A stretch of 64,000 bases of DNA from Streptomyces pactum (GCF_002005225.1 NZ_CP019724.1:682001-746000), one strand, 5' to 3'. Positions 43,345 through 52,464 are shown, numbered from the stretch's first letter. Numbers and translations: made by a program. Notes: a model not told the origin generated them from the letters alone.

Positions 43345-45563
43345 GCACCGCACAGGAGACCCGGGGCAGACGCCGCGCCGCCCCGCCCAAGCGCAGGGTG
43401 CCCGGGAGCCGGACGAAGAGCGTCCGCACCCCCACCGTCCTCCAGATGGAGGCCGTGGAGTGCGGCGCCGCCTCCCTCGCGATGGTGCTCGGCCACTACG
43501 GCAGGCACGTCCCGCTGGAGGAGCTGCGCATCGCCTGCGGCGTCTCCCGCGACGGCTCGCGCGCCAGCAACCTGCTCAAGGCCGCGCGCGGTTACGGCTT
43601 CACCGCCAAGGGCATGCAGATGGACCTGGCCGCCCTCGCCGAGGTGACGGCACCGGCCATCTTGTTCTGGGAGTTCAACCACTACGTCGTCTACGACGGC
43701 ATGGGGCGCCGCTTCGGCCGCCGCGGGGTGTTCGTCAACGACCCCGGCAAGGGACGCCGCTTCGTGTCCCTGGAGGAGTTCGACGGGTCCTTCACCGGCG
43801 TCGTCCTGACCATGGAGCCCGGCGAGGACTTCACCCGGGGCGGCCGCAGGCCCGGCGTGCTCGGCGCGATGCCGGCCCGGCTGCGCGGCACCGCGGGCAC
43901 CCTGCCCGCCGCCTTGCTGGCGAGCCTGCTGCTGGTGGCGGTGGGCGCGGCGGTGCCCGCGCTCAGCCGCACCTACATCGACATGTTCCTCATCGGGGGG
44001 CAGACCTCGCTGCTCGGCGTGCTGTTCGCGTCGATGGCCGCCTGCGTACTGCTCACGATCGTGCTGACCTGGCTCCAACAGGCGAACCTGCTGCACGGCC
44101 GCATCATCTCCTCCACCCTCTCCAGCGCCCGCTTCCTGCGCCATCTGCTGCGGCTGCCGGTGACCTTCTTCTCCCAGCGCAGCCCGGCCGACCTGGTGCA
44201 ACGCCTCCAGTCCAACGACGCCGTCGCCGAGACGCTGGCCCGTGACCTCGCGGCGGCGGGCGTGGACGCGATCGTCGTGGTCCTGTACGCCGTACTCCTG
44301 TACACGTACGACCCCCAGCTCACGTTCGTCGGGATCGGCGTGGCGCTGCTCAACATCCTCGCGATGCGGATCGTCATCCGGCTGCGCGCGACCCGCACGG
44401 CGAAGCTGCGGGCGGACACGGCCCGGCTGACGAACACCGCGTACACCGGCCTCCAGCTCATCGAGACGATGAAGGCGACCGGCGGCGAGGACGGCTACTT
44501 CCGCAAGTGGGCGGGGCAGCACGCCACGACCCTGGAGGAGCAGCAGCGGCTCGGGGTGCCGAGCGCCTGGCTGGGCGTGGTCGCGCCGACCCTCGCGACG
44601 CTCAACAGCGGGCTGATCCTGTGGATCGGCGGCATGCGCGCGGTCGAGGGACACATCTCGGTCGGTCTGCTGGTCGCCTTCCAGGCGCTGGTGGTCCGCT
44701 TCACGGCCCCGCTGACCCGGCTGAACGGTGTCGCGGGCCGCATCCAGGACTTCGCGGCCGACGTCGCGCGGCTCAAGGACGTGGAGAACTTCCGGGCCGA
44801 CCCGCTCTACGACCGTCCCGCCGGGATCGACTCCACCCGCCGGTTGCACGGCCACGTCGAGCTGCAGAACGTCTCCTTCGGCTACAACCCGCTGGACAAG
44901 CCCCTGCTCACCGGCTTCGACCTGACCGTCGGCCCGGGGCAGCAGGTGGCCCTGGTCGGCGGCTCGGGCAGCGGCAAGTCCACGGTGTCCCGGCTGATCT
45001 CCGGGCTGTACGCCCCTTGGGACGGCGTGATCCGCATCGACGGGCAGCGTCTGGAGGACATCCCGCGTGGGGCGCTGGCGTCCTCCGTCTCCTTCGTCGA
45101 CCAGGACGTGTTCCTCTTCGAGGGCTCCGTACGCGACAACGTGGCGCTGTGGGACCCGTCGGTCCCGGACGACGCGGTGGTGGACGCCCTGCGCGACGCC
45201 GCGCTGTACGACGTGGTGATGCGCCGCCCGGGCGGCGTCCACAGCCGGGTCGAGCAGGACGGCCGCAACTTCTCCGGCGGGCAGCGCCAACGCCTGGAGA
45301 TCGCGCGGGCCCTGGTGCGCCGGCCCAGCATCCTCGTCCTCGACGAGGTGACCAGCGCCCTGGACGCGGAGACCGAACTGGTGGTCATGGACAACCTGCG
45401 CCGGCGCGGCTGCGCCTGTGTGGTGATCGCGCACCGGCTCAGCACCGTGCGGGACAGCGACGAGATCGTGGTGCTCCAGCACGGCACGGTCGTGGAGCGG
45501 GGCCGGCACGAGGAACTGGTCGCGCACGGCGGCGCCTACGCGGCGCTGGTCAGGGAGCGTTGA
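43341..45563 (+). CDS. C39-peptidase ABC exporter (NHLM type, peptidase/permease/ATPase)
   Basis: 740 residues. The N-terminal C39 cysteine peptidase has Cys41 (QMEAVECGAAS), His114 (FNHYVV) and Asp134 (NDPGKG), all present, so leader cleavage at Gly-Gly is expected. Six membrane helices lie about residues 190-470. The ATPase has Walker A GGSGSGKST, signature FSGGQRQR and Walker B ILVLDEVTS, the DEVTSALD form typical of NHLM exporters. It overlaps the adaptor gene (GTGA) and is followed by the second ABC gene after one base, so the three are one translation unit. Confidence 0.92.
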   Translation: MSTAQETRGRRRAAPPKRRVPGSRTKSVRTPTVLQMEAVECGAASLAMVLGHYGRHVPLEELRIACGVSRDGSRASNLLKAARGYGFTAKGMQMDLAALAEVTAPAILFWEFNHYVVYDGMGRRFGRRGVFVNDPGKGRRFVSLEEFDGSFTGVVLTMEPGEDFTRGGRRPGVLGAMPARLRGTAGTLPAALLASLLLVAVGAAVPALSRTYIDMFLIGGQTSLLGVLFASMAACVLLTIVLTWLQQANLLHGRIISSTLSSARFLRHLLRLPVTFFSQRSPADLVQRLQSNDAVAETLARDLAAAGVDAIVVVLYAVLLYTYDPQLTFVGIGVALLNILAMRIVIRLRATRTAKLRADTARLTNTAYTGLQLIETMKATGGEDGYFRKWAGQHATTLEEQQRLGVPSAWLGVVAPTLATLNSGLILWIGGMRAVEGHISVGLLVAFQALVVRFTAPLTRLNGVAGRIQDFAADVARLKDVENFRADPLYDRPAGIDSTRRLHGHVELQNVSFGYNPLDKPLLTGFDLTVGPGQQVALVGGSGSGKSTVSRLISGLYAPWDGVIRIDGQRLEDIPRGALASSVSFVDQDVFLFEGSVRDNVALWDPSVPDDAVVDALRDAALYDVVMRRPGGVHSRVEQDGRNFSGGQRQRLEIARALVRRPSILVLDEVTSALDAETELVVMDNLRRRGCACVVIAHRLSTVRDSDEIVVLQHGTVVERGRHEELVAHGGAYAALVRER

Positions 45564-45564
45564 G

Positions 45565-48387
45565 ATGAGAGCCGTACACGAAGGACAGGGCGACCTCGTC
45601 CTCGGGGCCCTCGGCTCGCTGGGCACCCGTGTCGACTGCGCCGGGTTCGGCCGCCTGGACCTGGAGGGTCCGCAGGTGCTGTGGCTGGTGGCGTCCGGCG
45701 CGGTGGACCTGTTCGCGGTCGACGCCGGGGAACAGGGCCACTGGCACCATCTGGGCCGCCTGGAGGCGGGCTCGGTCCTGCTCGGCCCGGTCACCGGGCC
45801 CCAGCACACGCTGGTCGCGCGTCCGCTGCGGGACTGCGTGGTGCACCGCATCGGACTGCGCGAGCTGTACCAGCCGGCGCACACCCAGACCTGGTCGTAC
45901 GACGAGTACGGCACCCCCCAGTACGTACCGCCCACGACGAGCCCGCTGGAGTACGCCCTCGCCCTCGGGGTGGGCCGCAGCCTGACCGTGCTCTTCCAGG
46001 CGCCGATGGCCACCGAGCGGGCCGCGGCACCCACGGACGACGACGTGTTCTGGATGCAGGTCCCGCCGGGCAGCGTGCAGTACGGGGCGGTGTACGGCGA
46101 GGAGGCGGCCGCCGACCTGCTGATGGACCCGTCGCTGTGGCAGAGCATGGTCGACCAGCAGTACCGGCTGCTGACCACGCTGGACCGCTGGATCGAGCAG
46201 CTCGAGCGCACCCACGAGACCCGTACGGCGGCCGGTATCAAGGCCGGTGAGGCGGTGCGCGCCCAGGCCGACCGGACGCTGCTGGCGTCCATCGGCAAGC
46301 GGTCGGGGCGGCGCGCCACGGCCGCCGACGCCGACGCCACGTACGCGGCCTGCGAACTGGTCGCCCGCGCCGCCGGCATCCCGCTCGCCGAGCCCGCCCG
46401 AAGCGGCACGGAGAGCGACCGGCTCGACCCGGTGGAGCGGATCGCCGTCGCCTCGCGCGTGCGCACCCGGACCGTGCGGCTGGAGGGCCGCTGGTGGCGG
46501 GACGACGTCGGGCCGCTGGTCGGCCACCGGGCCCTGTCGGGCGCGCCGGTGGCGCTGCTGTGGCGGCGCGGCGGCTATGCGGCCGTCCATCCGGCGACCG
46601 GCCGGGAGACGCCGGTCGAGAGGGCGAACGCCGAGGAGTTCGAGCCGCGTGCGGTGATGTTCTACCGGCCGCTGCCCGAACGCCGGCTCAGTCCGCTGCG
46701 GCTGCTGCGCTTCTGTATGGCGGGCACGCGCGGTGATCTGACCGGGCTGCTGCTCGCCGGACTGGTGACCGTGGCGATCGGCGCGCTGGTGCCGATCGCC
46801 ACCGGCAAGGTGCTCGGCGAGTTCGTGCCGAAGGCGCAGACCGAGCTGATCGTGCAGGTCTGTCTCGCGGTGATGCTGAGCAGTGTCGTCGCGGCGGCCT
46901 TCATGCTGCTGCAGAACCTCACCATCCTGCGGCTGGAGGGCCGTGTCGAGGCGACCCTGCAGCCCGCGGTGTGGGACCGGCTGCTGCGGTTGCCGACGAG
47001 GTTCTTCACCGAGCGTTCCACCGGTGAGCTGGCGAGCGCCGCCATGGGCATCAGCGCGATCCGCCGGCTGCTGGCGGGCGTCGGTCCGACGGTGGCCCAG
47101 TCGGTGACCGTCGGGGCGATGAACCTGGGCCTGCTGCTCTGGTACAGCGTGCCGATGGCACTCGCGGCGATCGGCATGCTGGTGGTCGTCGCCGCCGTGT
47201 TCCTGGCGCTCGGCCTGTGGCAGGTGCGCTGGCAGCGGCGGCTGGTCAAGCTCACCAACAAGCTGAACAACCAGGCCTTCCAGACCCTGCGCGGGCTGCC
47301 CAAGCTGCGCGTCGCCGCGGCCGAGAACTACGCGTACGCGGCGTGGGCGGAGCAGTTCGCGCGCAGCCGTGAGCTCCAGCAGCAGGCGGGACGCGTCAAG
47401 AACCTGAACGCGGTGCTCGGCGCGGTGTACCTGCCGCTGTGCACGCTGCTGATGTTCATGCTGCTGGCCGGTCCGGCGCGCGGTTCGATGTCGGCGGCGG
47501 AGTTCCTCACCTTCAACGCGTCGGTGACGATGCTGCTGACCTCGGTCACCCAGCTCACCGGCGCGTTCGTGTCGGCGGTGGCCGCGCTGCCGCTGTTCGA
47601 GGAGATCAGGCCGGTCCTGGACGCCACGCCCGAGGTGCGCACGGCGAGCACCCGGCCGGGGCCGCTGTCCGGGGCGATCGAGGCGCGGCGGCTGTCGTTC
47701 CGGTACACCGACGACGGGCCGCTGGTCCTGGACGACGTGTCCTTCGCGATCCGGCCGGGCGAGTTCGTGGCCGTCGTCGGTCCCAGCGGCTGCGGCAAGT
47801 CCACCCTGCTGAGGCTGCTCATCGGCTTCGACCGGCCGCTGTCGGGCAGCGTCCTGTACGACGGCCAGGACCTCGCCGCGCTCGACCAGTCGGCGGTGCG
47901 CCGCCAGTGCGGGGTGGTGCTCCAGCACGCCCAGCCGTTCACCGGCTCGATCCTGGACGTCATCTGCGGCACCGAGCCGTACACGCCGGAGGAGGCGATG
48001 GCGGCGGCCGAGATGGCGGGGCTCGCGGAGGACATCAGGCGGATGCCGATGGGCCTGCACACCATCGTCTCGGGCAGCGGGGCGGTCTCCGGGGGCCAGC
48101 GGCAGCGGCTGATGATCGCTCAGGCGCTGATCCGCCGGCCGCGCATCCTCTTCTTCGACGAGGCGACCAGCGCCCTGGACAACGAGACTCAACGCACGGT
48201 GATCGAGTCCACCAAGGCCCTCAACGCCACCCGGATCGTCATCGCCCACCGCCTGTCCACGGTGCTGGACGCCGACCGGGTGATCGTGATGGAGGACGGC
48301 AGGATCGCCCAGCAGGGCCCGCCCGCCGAGCTGCTCGCGGACACCGGCGGCCGGCTGCACGAGCTGGTGCGGCGGCAGTTGGCCTGA
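45565..48387 (+). CDS. Second NHLM ABC exporter subunit with large N-terminal domain
   Basis: 940 residues, much longer than a standard half-transporter. The first 390 residues contain a cyclic-nucleotide-binding-like or beta-rich domain (VLWLVASGAVDLFAV; LGRLEAGSVLLGPV) and a helical region with no peptidase Cys. Membrane helices run about 400-680. The ATPase has GPSGCGKST, VSGGQRQR and ILFFDEATS. In NHLM systems this protein pairs with the C39 exporter, probably as a heterodimer. One base separates it from the C39 gene. No other operon gene follows closely. Confidence 0.9.
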   Translation: MRAVHEGQGDLVLGALGSLGTRVDCAGFGRLDLEGPQVLWLVASGAVDLFAVDAGEQGHWHHLGRLEAGSVLLGPVTGPQHTLVARPLRDCVVHRIGLRELYQPAHTQTWSYDEYGTPQYVPPTTSPLEYALALGVGRSLTVLFQAPMATERAAAPTDDDVFWMQVPPGSVQYGAVYGEEAAADLLMDPSLWQSMVDQQYRLLTTLDRWIEQLERTHETRTAAGIKAGEAVRAQADRTLLASIGKRSGRRATAADADATYAACELVARAAGIPLAEPARSGTESDRLDPVERIAVASRVRTRTVRLEGRWWRDDVGPLVGHRALSGAPVALLWRRGGYAAVHPATGRETPVERANAEEFEPRAVMFYRPLPERRLSPLRLLRFCMAGTRGDLTGLLLAGLVTVAIGALVPIATGKVLGEFVPKAQTELIVQVCLAVMLSSVVAAAFMLLQNLTILRLEGRVEATLQPAVWDRLLRLPTRFFTERSTGELASAAMGISAIRRLLAGVGPTVAQSVTVGAMNLGLLLWYSVPMALAAIGMLVVVAAVFLALGLWQVRWQRRLVKLTNKLNNQAFQTLRGLPKLRVAAAENYAYAAWAEQFARSRELQQQAGRVKNLNAVLGAVYLPLCTLLMFMLLAGPARGSMSAAEFLTFNASVTMLLTSVTQLTGAFVSAVAALPLFEEIRPVLDATPEVRTASTRPGPLSGAIEARRLSFRYTDDGPLVLDDVSFAIRPGEFVAVVGPSGCGKSTLLRLLIGFDRPLSGSVLYDGQDLAALDQSAVRRQCGVVLQHAQPFTGSILDVICGTEPYTPEEAMAAAEMAGLAEDIRRMPMGLHTIVSGSGAVSGGQRQRLMIAQALIRRPRILFFDEATSALDNETQRTVIESTKALNATRIVIAHRLSTVLDADRVIVMEDGRIAQQGPPAELLADTGGRLHELVRRQLA

Positions 48388-48491
48388 CGGGGACGCGGAC
48401 GGTGGGCGCCCCGTGCTCGGGACCGTCCGGTTTCCGGCCGTAGTGGCCCGGCGGCCGCCTGACCGGCGCCAGAATGGGTACCTGGGCCTTC

Positions 48492-49502
48492 ATGCGTATC
48501 AGCGTGGTGGATGTGGGATCGAACACGGTCCGGCTCATGGTGGCGGACGCGGAGGGCGGGGTGCCGCTGCCGGTCCACACCGCGAAGTGGCGGCTGCGGC
48601 TGTCCGAGCAGGTCAGGCCGGGTGACCCGGTGCCCGAGGAGGCCGTGGAGCGGCTCGTGGAGGCGGTCGCCGACGCGAACCGGACCGCGGCCCGCTGGGG
48701 CTCGTCAAGGCCGCTGGCCTTCGCGACCGCCGTGGTACGTGCCGCGCCCAACCGCCGGGAGGTGCTGCGCACCGTCCGCGCCCGTACGGGCATCGCCCTG
48801 TGCACCCTGCCGGGCGAGGTGGAGGCCGAGCTGACGTTCCTCGGGGCCCGGCGCTGGATGGGCTGGCGGGCGGGACCGCTCGCCCTGCTCGACATAGGCG
48901 GCGGCTCGCTGGAGATCGCCTTCGGCCGCGGCCGGCTGCCCGACTTCGTGGCCTCGCTGCCGCTGGGGGCGGCACGGCTGACCCACGAGTTCCTCGCGGG
49001 CGGCGAGGAAGTGCCGGAGCCGGAACAGGTGCGGGCGCTGCGCCGCAAGGTCCGCCACCAGTTGCGGGACGTCGCGGCGCGGATCCGCTGGGAGGGACCG
49101 CGTACGGCGGTGGCCACCTCGCGGACCTTCCAGCAGCTCGGGCGGCTGTGCGGGGCCTCGCCCGGCCGGCACGGCCCCTTCGAGGAGCGACGGATGCGCT
49201 GCTCGGACCTGGGCGAGGCGGCCGGACGGCTGGCCGCCCTGACCTCCGCCGAGCGGGCCCGGCTGCCCGGCATCTCCGCGCCGCGGGCGGCGCAGAGCCT
49301 GGCCGGCGCGGTGGTCGGCCACACCGCGATGAAGCTGACCGGACTGGAAACGGTCACGCTCTGCCCCTGGGCGATCCGCGAGGGCGTCCTGCTGCGCCAC
49401 ATCGAGGACGGCCCGTCCTGGTGGGCGGAGGTCACCCGCCGCAGCGACGAGGCACAGGTGCCGGCCCCGGTGCCCCTGCGCATCGCGACCACGCCCGGCT
49501 GA
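48492..49502 (+). CDS. Ppx/GppA family exopolyphosphatase/pppGpp phosphatase
   Basis: 336-residue actin-fold phosphatase with VVDVGSNTVRLMVAD (phosphate loop near the start), the catalytic Glu region GEVEAELTFLGA and the second phosphate loop LLDIGGGSLEIAFG. This size matches the short actinobacterial Ppx/GppA proteins without the C-terminal HD domain. It degrades polyphosphate or (p)ppGpp. ATG 48492 is chosen because the domain begins at once; ATG 48474 is in frame. It lies 104 bp after the export cassette; a link to it is not established. Confidence 0.88.
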   Translation: MRISVVDVGSNTVRLMVADAEGGVPLPVHTAKWRLRLSEQVRPGDPVPEEAVERLVEAVADANRTAARWGSSRPLAFATAVVRAAPNRREVLRTVRARTGIALCTLPGEVEAELTFLGARRWMGWRAGPLALLDIGGGSLEIAFGRGRLPDFVASLPLGAARLTHEFLAGGEEVPEPEQVRALRRKVRHQLRDVAARIRWEGPRTAVATSRTFQQLGRLCGASPGRHGPFEERRMRCSDLGEAAGRLAALTSAERARLPGISAPRAAQSLAGAVVGHTAMKLTGLETVTLCPWAIREGVLLRHIEDGPSWWAEVTRRSDEAQVPAPVPLRIATTPG

Positions 49503-49562
49503 CCGCGCGAACGGGCCTGCCCGAGCCGGGTACGAACGACCGTACGAGGAAGGGAGACCTTC

Positions 49563-49742
49563 GTGTCCCAGGAGAACAACCGCGACCACAAGCAGCCCGA
49601 GACGGCCATCGACAAGGTTCTGCGCGAGATCGAGGAGGCCAGGCCCCGCGACGCGGAGTCCGGGCGGGGCCCGCGCCCGGGCGAGGCGGGCGAGGCCACC
49701 TCGCCCGACACCGGGGCCCGGAAGGACGCCGAGCGCGAGTGA
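49563..49742 (+). CDS. Small hydrophilic hypothetical protein (59 aa)
   Basis: 59-residue acidic/basic mixed protein starting MSQENNRDHKQPETAIDKVL, from a GTG with an AAGGGAG ribosome site. Predicted helix at residues 14-28 (IDKVLREIEEARPRD), then a disordered Gly/Glu/Arg tail. No Cys, no membrane segment. It lies between the Ppx gene and the diiron-oxidase-like gene on the same strand. Function unknown. Confidence 0.65.
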   Translation: MSQENNRDHKQPETAIDKVLREIEEARPRDAESGRGPRPGEAGEATSPDTGARKDAERE

Positions 49743-49799
49743 GGCGGGACTGAACGCGAGCGTGGGGTGCCGCGGGGGTGTCCGGGTACTCGCGACACC

Positions 49800-50831
49800 A
49801 TGGAGTACGACTTCGAAGGACCACGGTTGCCGACGGCCCGGGGCCCCCTCTCCGCGGCCGTCGGCGCGTATCTGCTCGGAAAGGGCCCGCTGCCCGGCGC
49901 GGGAGACGCCGCGGCCGCGCAGGCGTACGGCGACGACCTCCAGCTCGCCCTGTACCAGTGCTACGAGCTGCACTACCGGGGTTTCGCCGGTGTCTCCCCC
50001 GGCCTCGAGTGGGACCCCGGCCTGCTGCGCACCCGGGCGGCGCTGGAGCAGCGCTTCCTGTCCGCGCTGCGCGCCGACACCCAGGTCCACGACAGCGTGC
50101 GGGACGCGGTCGGCGCCCTGCTCGTCGAGCCGGTCGACGGATACGGCGTCAGCCACTTCCTGCGGGACGAGGGCGAGTTGTGGCACCTGCGCGAGTACGC
50201 GGCCCAGCGCTCCCTGTACCACCTGAAGGAGGCCGACCCGCACGCCTGGGTGCTGCCGCGGCTGTGGGGGCGTCCGAAGGCGGCGATGGCGGCGGTGGAG
50301 TTCGACGAGTACGGCGGCGGCCGGCCCGACCGGGTGCACGCCCGCCTGTTCGCCGGCCTGATGGCGGACCTGGGCCTGGAGACGACTTACGGGGCCCATC
50401 TCGACGCGGCGTCCGCCGAGTGCCTGGTCACGGTGAACATGATGTCCCTGTTCGGCCTGCACCGGGCCCTGCGCGGCGCCCTGGTGGGCCATTTCGCCGC
50501 GGTCGAGATCACCTCGTCGCCCGGCTCCCGGCGGCTCGCCGAGGCCATGCGCCGGACGGGCGCCGGGTCCGCCGCCGAGCACTTCTACGACGAGCACGTC
50601 GAGGCCGACGCGGTGCACGAGCAGATCGTGCGGCACGAGGTGATCGACGGTCTGCTGGAGCAGGAACCGCACCTCGCGGCGGACGTCGCCTTCGGGATCG
50701 ACGCCACCGGCTACGTCGAGGACCGATTCGGCGCCCGGCTGCTCGCCGACTGGCGGGCCGGCCGGTCGTCCCTGCGCACCCCGCTGCCCGACCAGTCCCA
50801 CGAGACTTCCGAAACCTCCCATATTTCTTGA
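49800..50831 (+). CDS. Iron-containing redox enzyme family protein (heme-oxygenase-like diiron fold)
   Basis: 343-residue all-helical protein of the heme-oxygenase-like diiron oxidase/oxygenase superfamily. Probable metal ligands are the Glu and His of LREYAAQRSLYHLKEADPH (about residues 142-160), the acidic EFDEYGGG, and a later pair in HEQIVRHEVIDG. Members use iron and O2 to cleave or desaturate acids and amino acids. It begins a three-gene set with a methyltransferase and a CDGSH protein; spacing is 12 bases to the next gene. The substrate is unknown. Confidence 0.8.
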   Translation: MEYDFEGPRLPTARGPLSAAVGAYLLGKGPLPGAGDAAAAQAYGDDLQLALYQCYELHYRGFAGVSPGLEWDPGLLRTRAALEQRFLSALRADTQVHDSVRDAVGALLVEPVDGYGVSHFLRDEGELWHLREYAAQRSLYHLKEADPHAWVLPRLWGRPKAAMAAVEFDEYGGGRPDRVHARLFAGLMADLGLETTYGAHLDAASAECLVTVNMMSLFGLHRALRGALVGHFAAVEITSSPGSRRLAEAMRRTGAGSAAEHFYDEHVEADAVHEQIVRHEVIDGLLEQEPHLAADVAFGIDATGYVEDRFGARLLADWRAGRSSLRTPLPDQSHETSETSHIS

Positions 50832-50843
50832 CGGCCGGGGTAC

Positions 50844-51506
50844 GTGGGGTCCGTGAATTTCATGGTGCTACCGGGCGTCTATGCCCCTCAGGAGGACACC
50901 GCCCTGCTGGCCGGGGCGCTGTCCGACGAGTCACTCCCGCCGGGCGCGGCCGTACTCGACGTGGGGACCGGCACGGGCGCTCTCGCCCTGACGGCGGCAC
51001 GGCGGGGCGGCCGGGTGACCGCGGTGGACGTGTCGTGGCGCGCGGTGTGCGCGGCCAGGGTGAACGCCGCGCGTGCCGGGCTGCGGATACGCGTCCGGCA
51101 CGGGAACCTCTTCACGCCCGTACGCGGTGAGTCGTTCGACCTCGTGCTGGCCAATCCGCCGTACGTTCCGGCGCCGGGCGGTGGCCGCCGGCCACGGGGT
51201 GCGGCGCGGGCGTGGGACGCGGGTCACGACGGCCGCCTGGTCCTGGACCGGATCTGCCGGGAGGTGCCGGCGATGCTGCGTCCGGGCGGTGTGCTGCTGC
51301 TGGTGCAGTCCGCGCTCAGCGATCCGGAGCGGACCGTCGGGTGTCTGCGCGAGGCCGGTCTGAAGGCGGCGGTGACCAGGCGGCAGCGGATCGCGTTCGG
51401 TCCCGTGGTGCGCGGCCGGGAGCGCTGGCTGCGGCAACGCGGGCTGCTGCCCCCGGCCGACAACGAGGAGGAGCTGGTGGTCGTCCGTGCCGAACTCCCC
51501 GTCTGA
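50844..51506 (+). CDS. HemK/PrmC-like class I methyltransferase
   Basis: 220-residue SAM-dependent methyltransferase. SAM loop AVLDVGTGTGALALTAARRG (about residues 36-55) and the NPPY motif in LVLANPPYVPAPG, which marks amide- or amine-nitrogen methylation as in HemK/PrmC and MTQ2. The N-terminal release-factor-recognising domain of PrmC is absent, so it resembles short HemK2-like proteins. Its 3' end overlaps the CDGSH gene by 20 bases, supporting a shared operon. Target (protein glutamine or small molecule) unknown. Confidence 0.85.
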   Translation: MGSVNFMVLPGVYAPQEDTALLAGALSDESLPPGAAVLDVGTGTGALALTAARRGGRVTAVDVSWRAVCAARVNAARAGLRIRVRHGNLFTPVRGESFDLVLANPPYVPAPGGGRRPRGAARAWDAGHDGRLVLDRICREVPAMLRPGGVLLLVQSALSDPERTVGCLREAGLKAAVTRRQRIAFGPVVRGRERWLRQRGLLPPADNEEELVVVRAELPV

Positions 51507-51747
51507 CGTCCCTCACCCCTCCGGCTCCGGCTCCCCGCGCCGGGTCAAGGTCCAGCGCCGGGGGCCGCTGCTGGTGGAAGGTCCGGTGGAGGTGGAGCTG
51601 GAGGACGGGACGACGGTGTCGTCCGACCGGTTCCGGGTCGCGCTGTGCACCTGTCGCCGCAGTCGGCGCTACCCCTGGTGCGACACCAGCCACCGCGCCA
51701 GGTCGTCCGGCACCGGTGACGGTGCCGGACCGGCGGCGAAGGACTGA
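51487..51747 (+). CDS. CDGSH-type iron-sulfur domain protein
   Basis: 86-residue protein with the 2Fe-2S motif CTCRRSRRYPWCDTSH near residues 53-68. All four cluster ligands (three Cys, one His) are kept, but the canonical CDG(S/T/A)H glycine is Thr. The first part is a beta-strand-rich arm (RRGPLLVEGPVEVELEDGTT). It overlaps the methyltransferase gene and probably supplies electrons to the diiron-like enzyme of the same operon. Ends just before a large terminator. Confidence 0.88.
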   Translation: MPNSPSDVPHPSGSGSPRRVKVQRRGPLLVEGPVEVELEDGTTVSSDRFRVALCTCRRSRRYPWCDTSHRARSSGTGDGAGPAAKD

Positions 51748-51749
51748 CA

Positions 51750-51813
51750 GTGCGGTCCGGGGAGGACGGCGGACGGCCCCACTCCGTCCGCCGTCCCCGG
51801 TGCGGGACCGCAC
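51750..51813. terminator. Large nested bidirectional terminator
   Basis: Perfect 13-bp inner arms GGACGGCGGACGG / CCGTCCGCCGTCC with a 7-base loop (51764-51796), enclosed by 9-bp outer arms GTGCGGTCC / GGACCGCAC, between the convergent CDGSH and inhibitor genes. Confidence 0.9.
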
Positions 51814-51888
51814 GTCCCGTGCGGCGGCGCTCGCACTCCCCAGTAGCGAGCCGCCGGTCACACCGCACGGGCCGGGCGGTCCCGGTCC

Positions 51889-52323
51889 TCAGAACGTGAA
51901 GACGCTCGCGCTGCCCGCGTTCTTCACGCACTCGTTGGCGAAGGTGCGCTCGTAGGAGACGTGCCGGCCCTGCCAGACCCCGTCGACGGTGACGACGACG
52001 GGGGCGTACTCCCGGGTGCACAGCACGCCGGAGTCGGCGGTCAGGGCGTCGAAGTCGCCGCCCGCGCCACGCAGTTCCGCGCAGGCCGTCTCGGCGGCGG
52101 GGTGGGTTCCGGAGGCCTTCGGGGCGCAGGTCAGGGTGACCGCGCGTACCGGGGCGGCGGTGGCAGCGCTCTCTCCGTGCCCCACGGTCAGCACGAGGGC
52201 CGAGGGGGCGTAGAGCGACGCGGGGGCGGTGGCCGGGGAGGCGAGGGAGGCCCCGGCGAGGGGCCCGCAGACGGCGGTTGCCGTCAGGCCCAGAGTCGCT
52301 GCCCAGCGCGCGGTGTTCCGCAT
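51889..52323 (-). CDS. sti1: Streptomyces subtilisin inhibitor-like protease inhibitor
   Basis: 144-residue secreted inhibitor of the SSI family. A signal of about 32 residues is followed by the mature start [18 protein letters not shown] and the end [19 protein letters not shown]. Two disulfides are implied by four Cys. The reactive loop is LCTREYAPV: by alignment with SSI, P1 is Arg and P1' Glu, so it should inhibit trypsin-like proteases. The second ATG (52323) is used, as GGAAGG lies 9 bases before it and abuts the first ATG. In S. coelicolor sti1 is under AdpA control; AdpA-like sites lie upstream here. Confidence 0.93.
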   Translation of the reverse strand: MRNTARWAATLGLTATAVCGPLAGASLASPATAPASLYAPSALVLTVGHGESAATAAPVRAVTLTCAPKASGTHPAAETACAELRGAGGDFDALTADSGVLCTREYAPVVVTVDGVWQGRHVSYERTFANECVKNAGSASVFTF

Positions 52324-52464
52324 TGTGTGCATCCTTCCGCTCGATATGAGGGTGTCGCCGGCCCGGCTCGGTCGGTGCCGGAACGGCGAGCGCGAGTCTG
52401 CCGAGTCCGGCGCCGAAACTCACTTCGACCCCACGACTTTCGGTAACCTTGCGTATTGAATCAG

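Noticed and set aside
45550..48360. 936-codon minus-strand frame over the second NHLM exporter
   Set aside because: Antisense of a well-defined ABC protein, with no ribosome site or family pattern.
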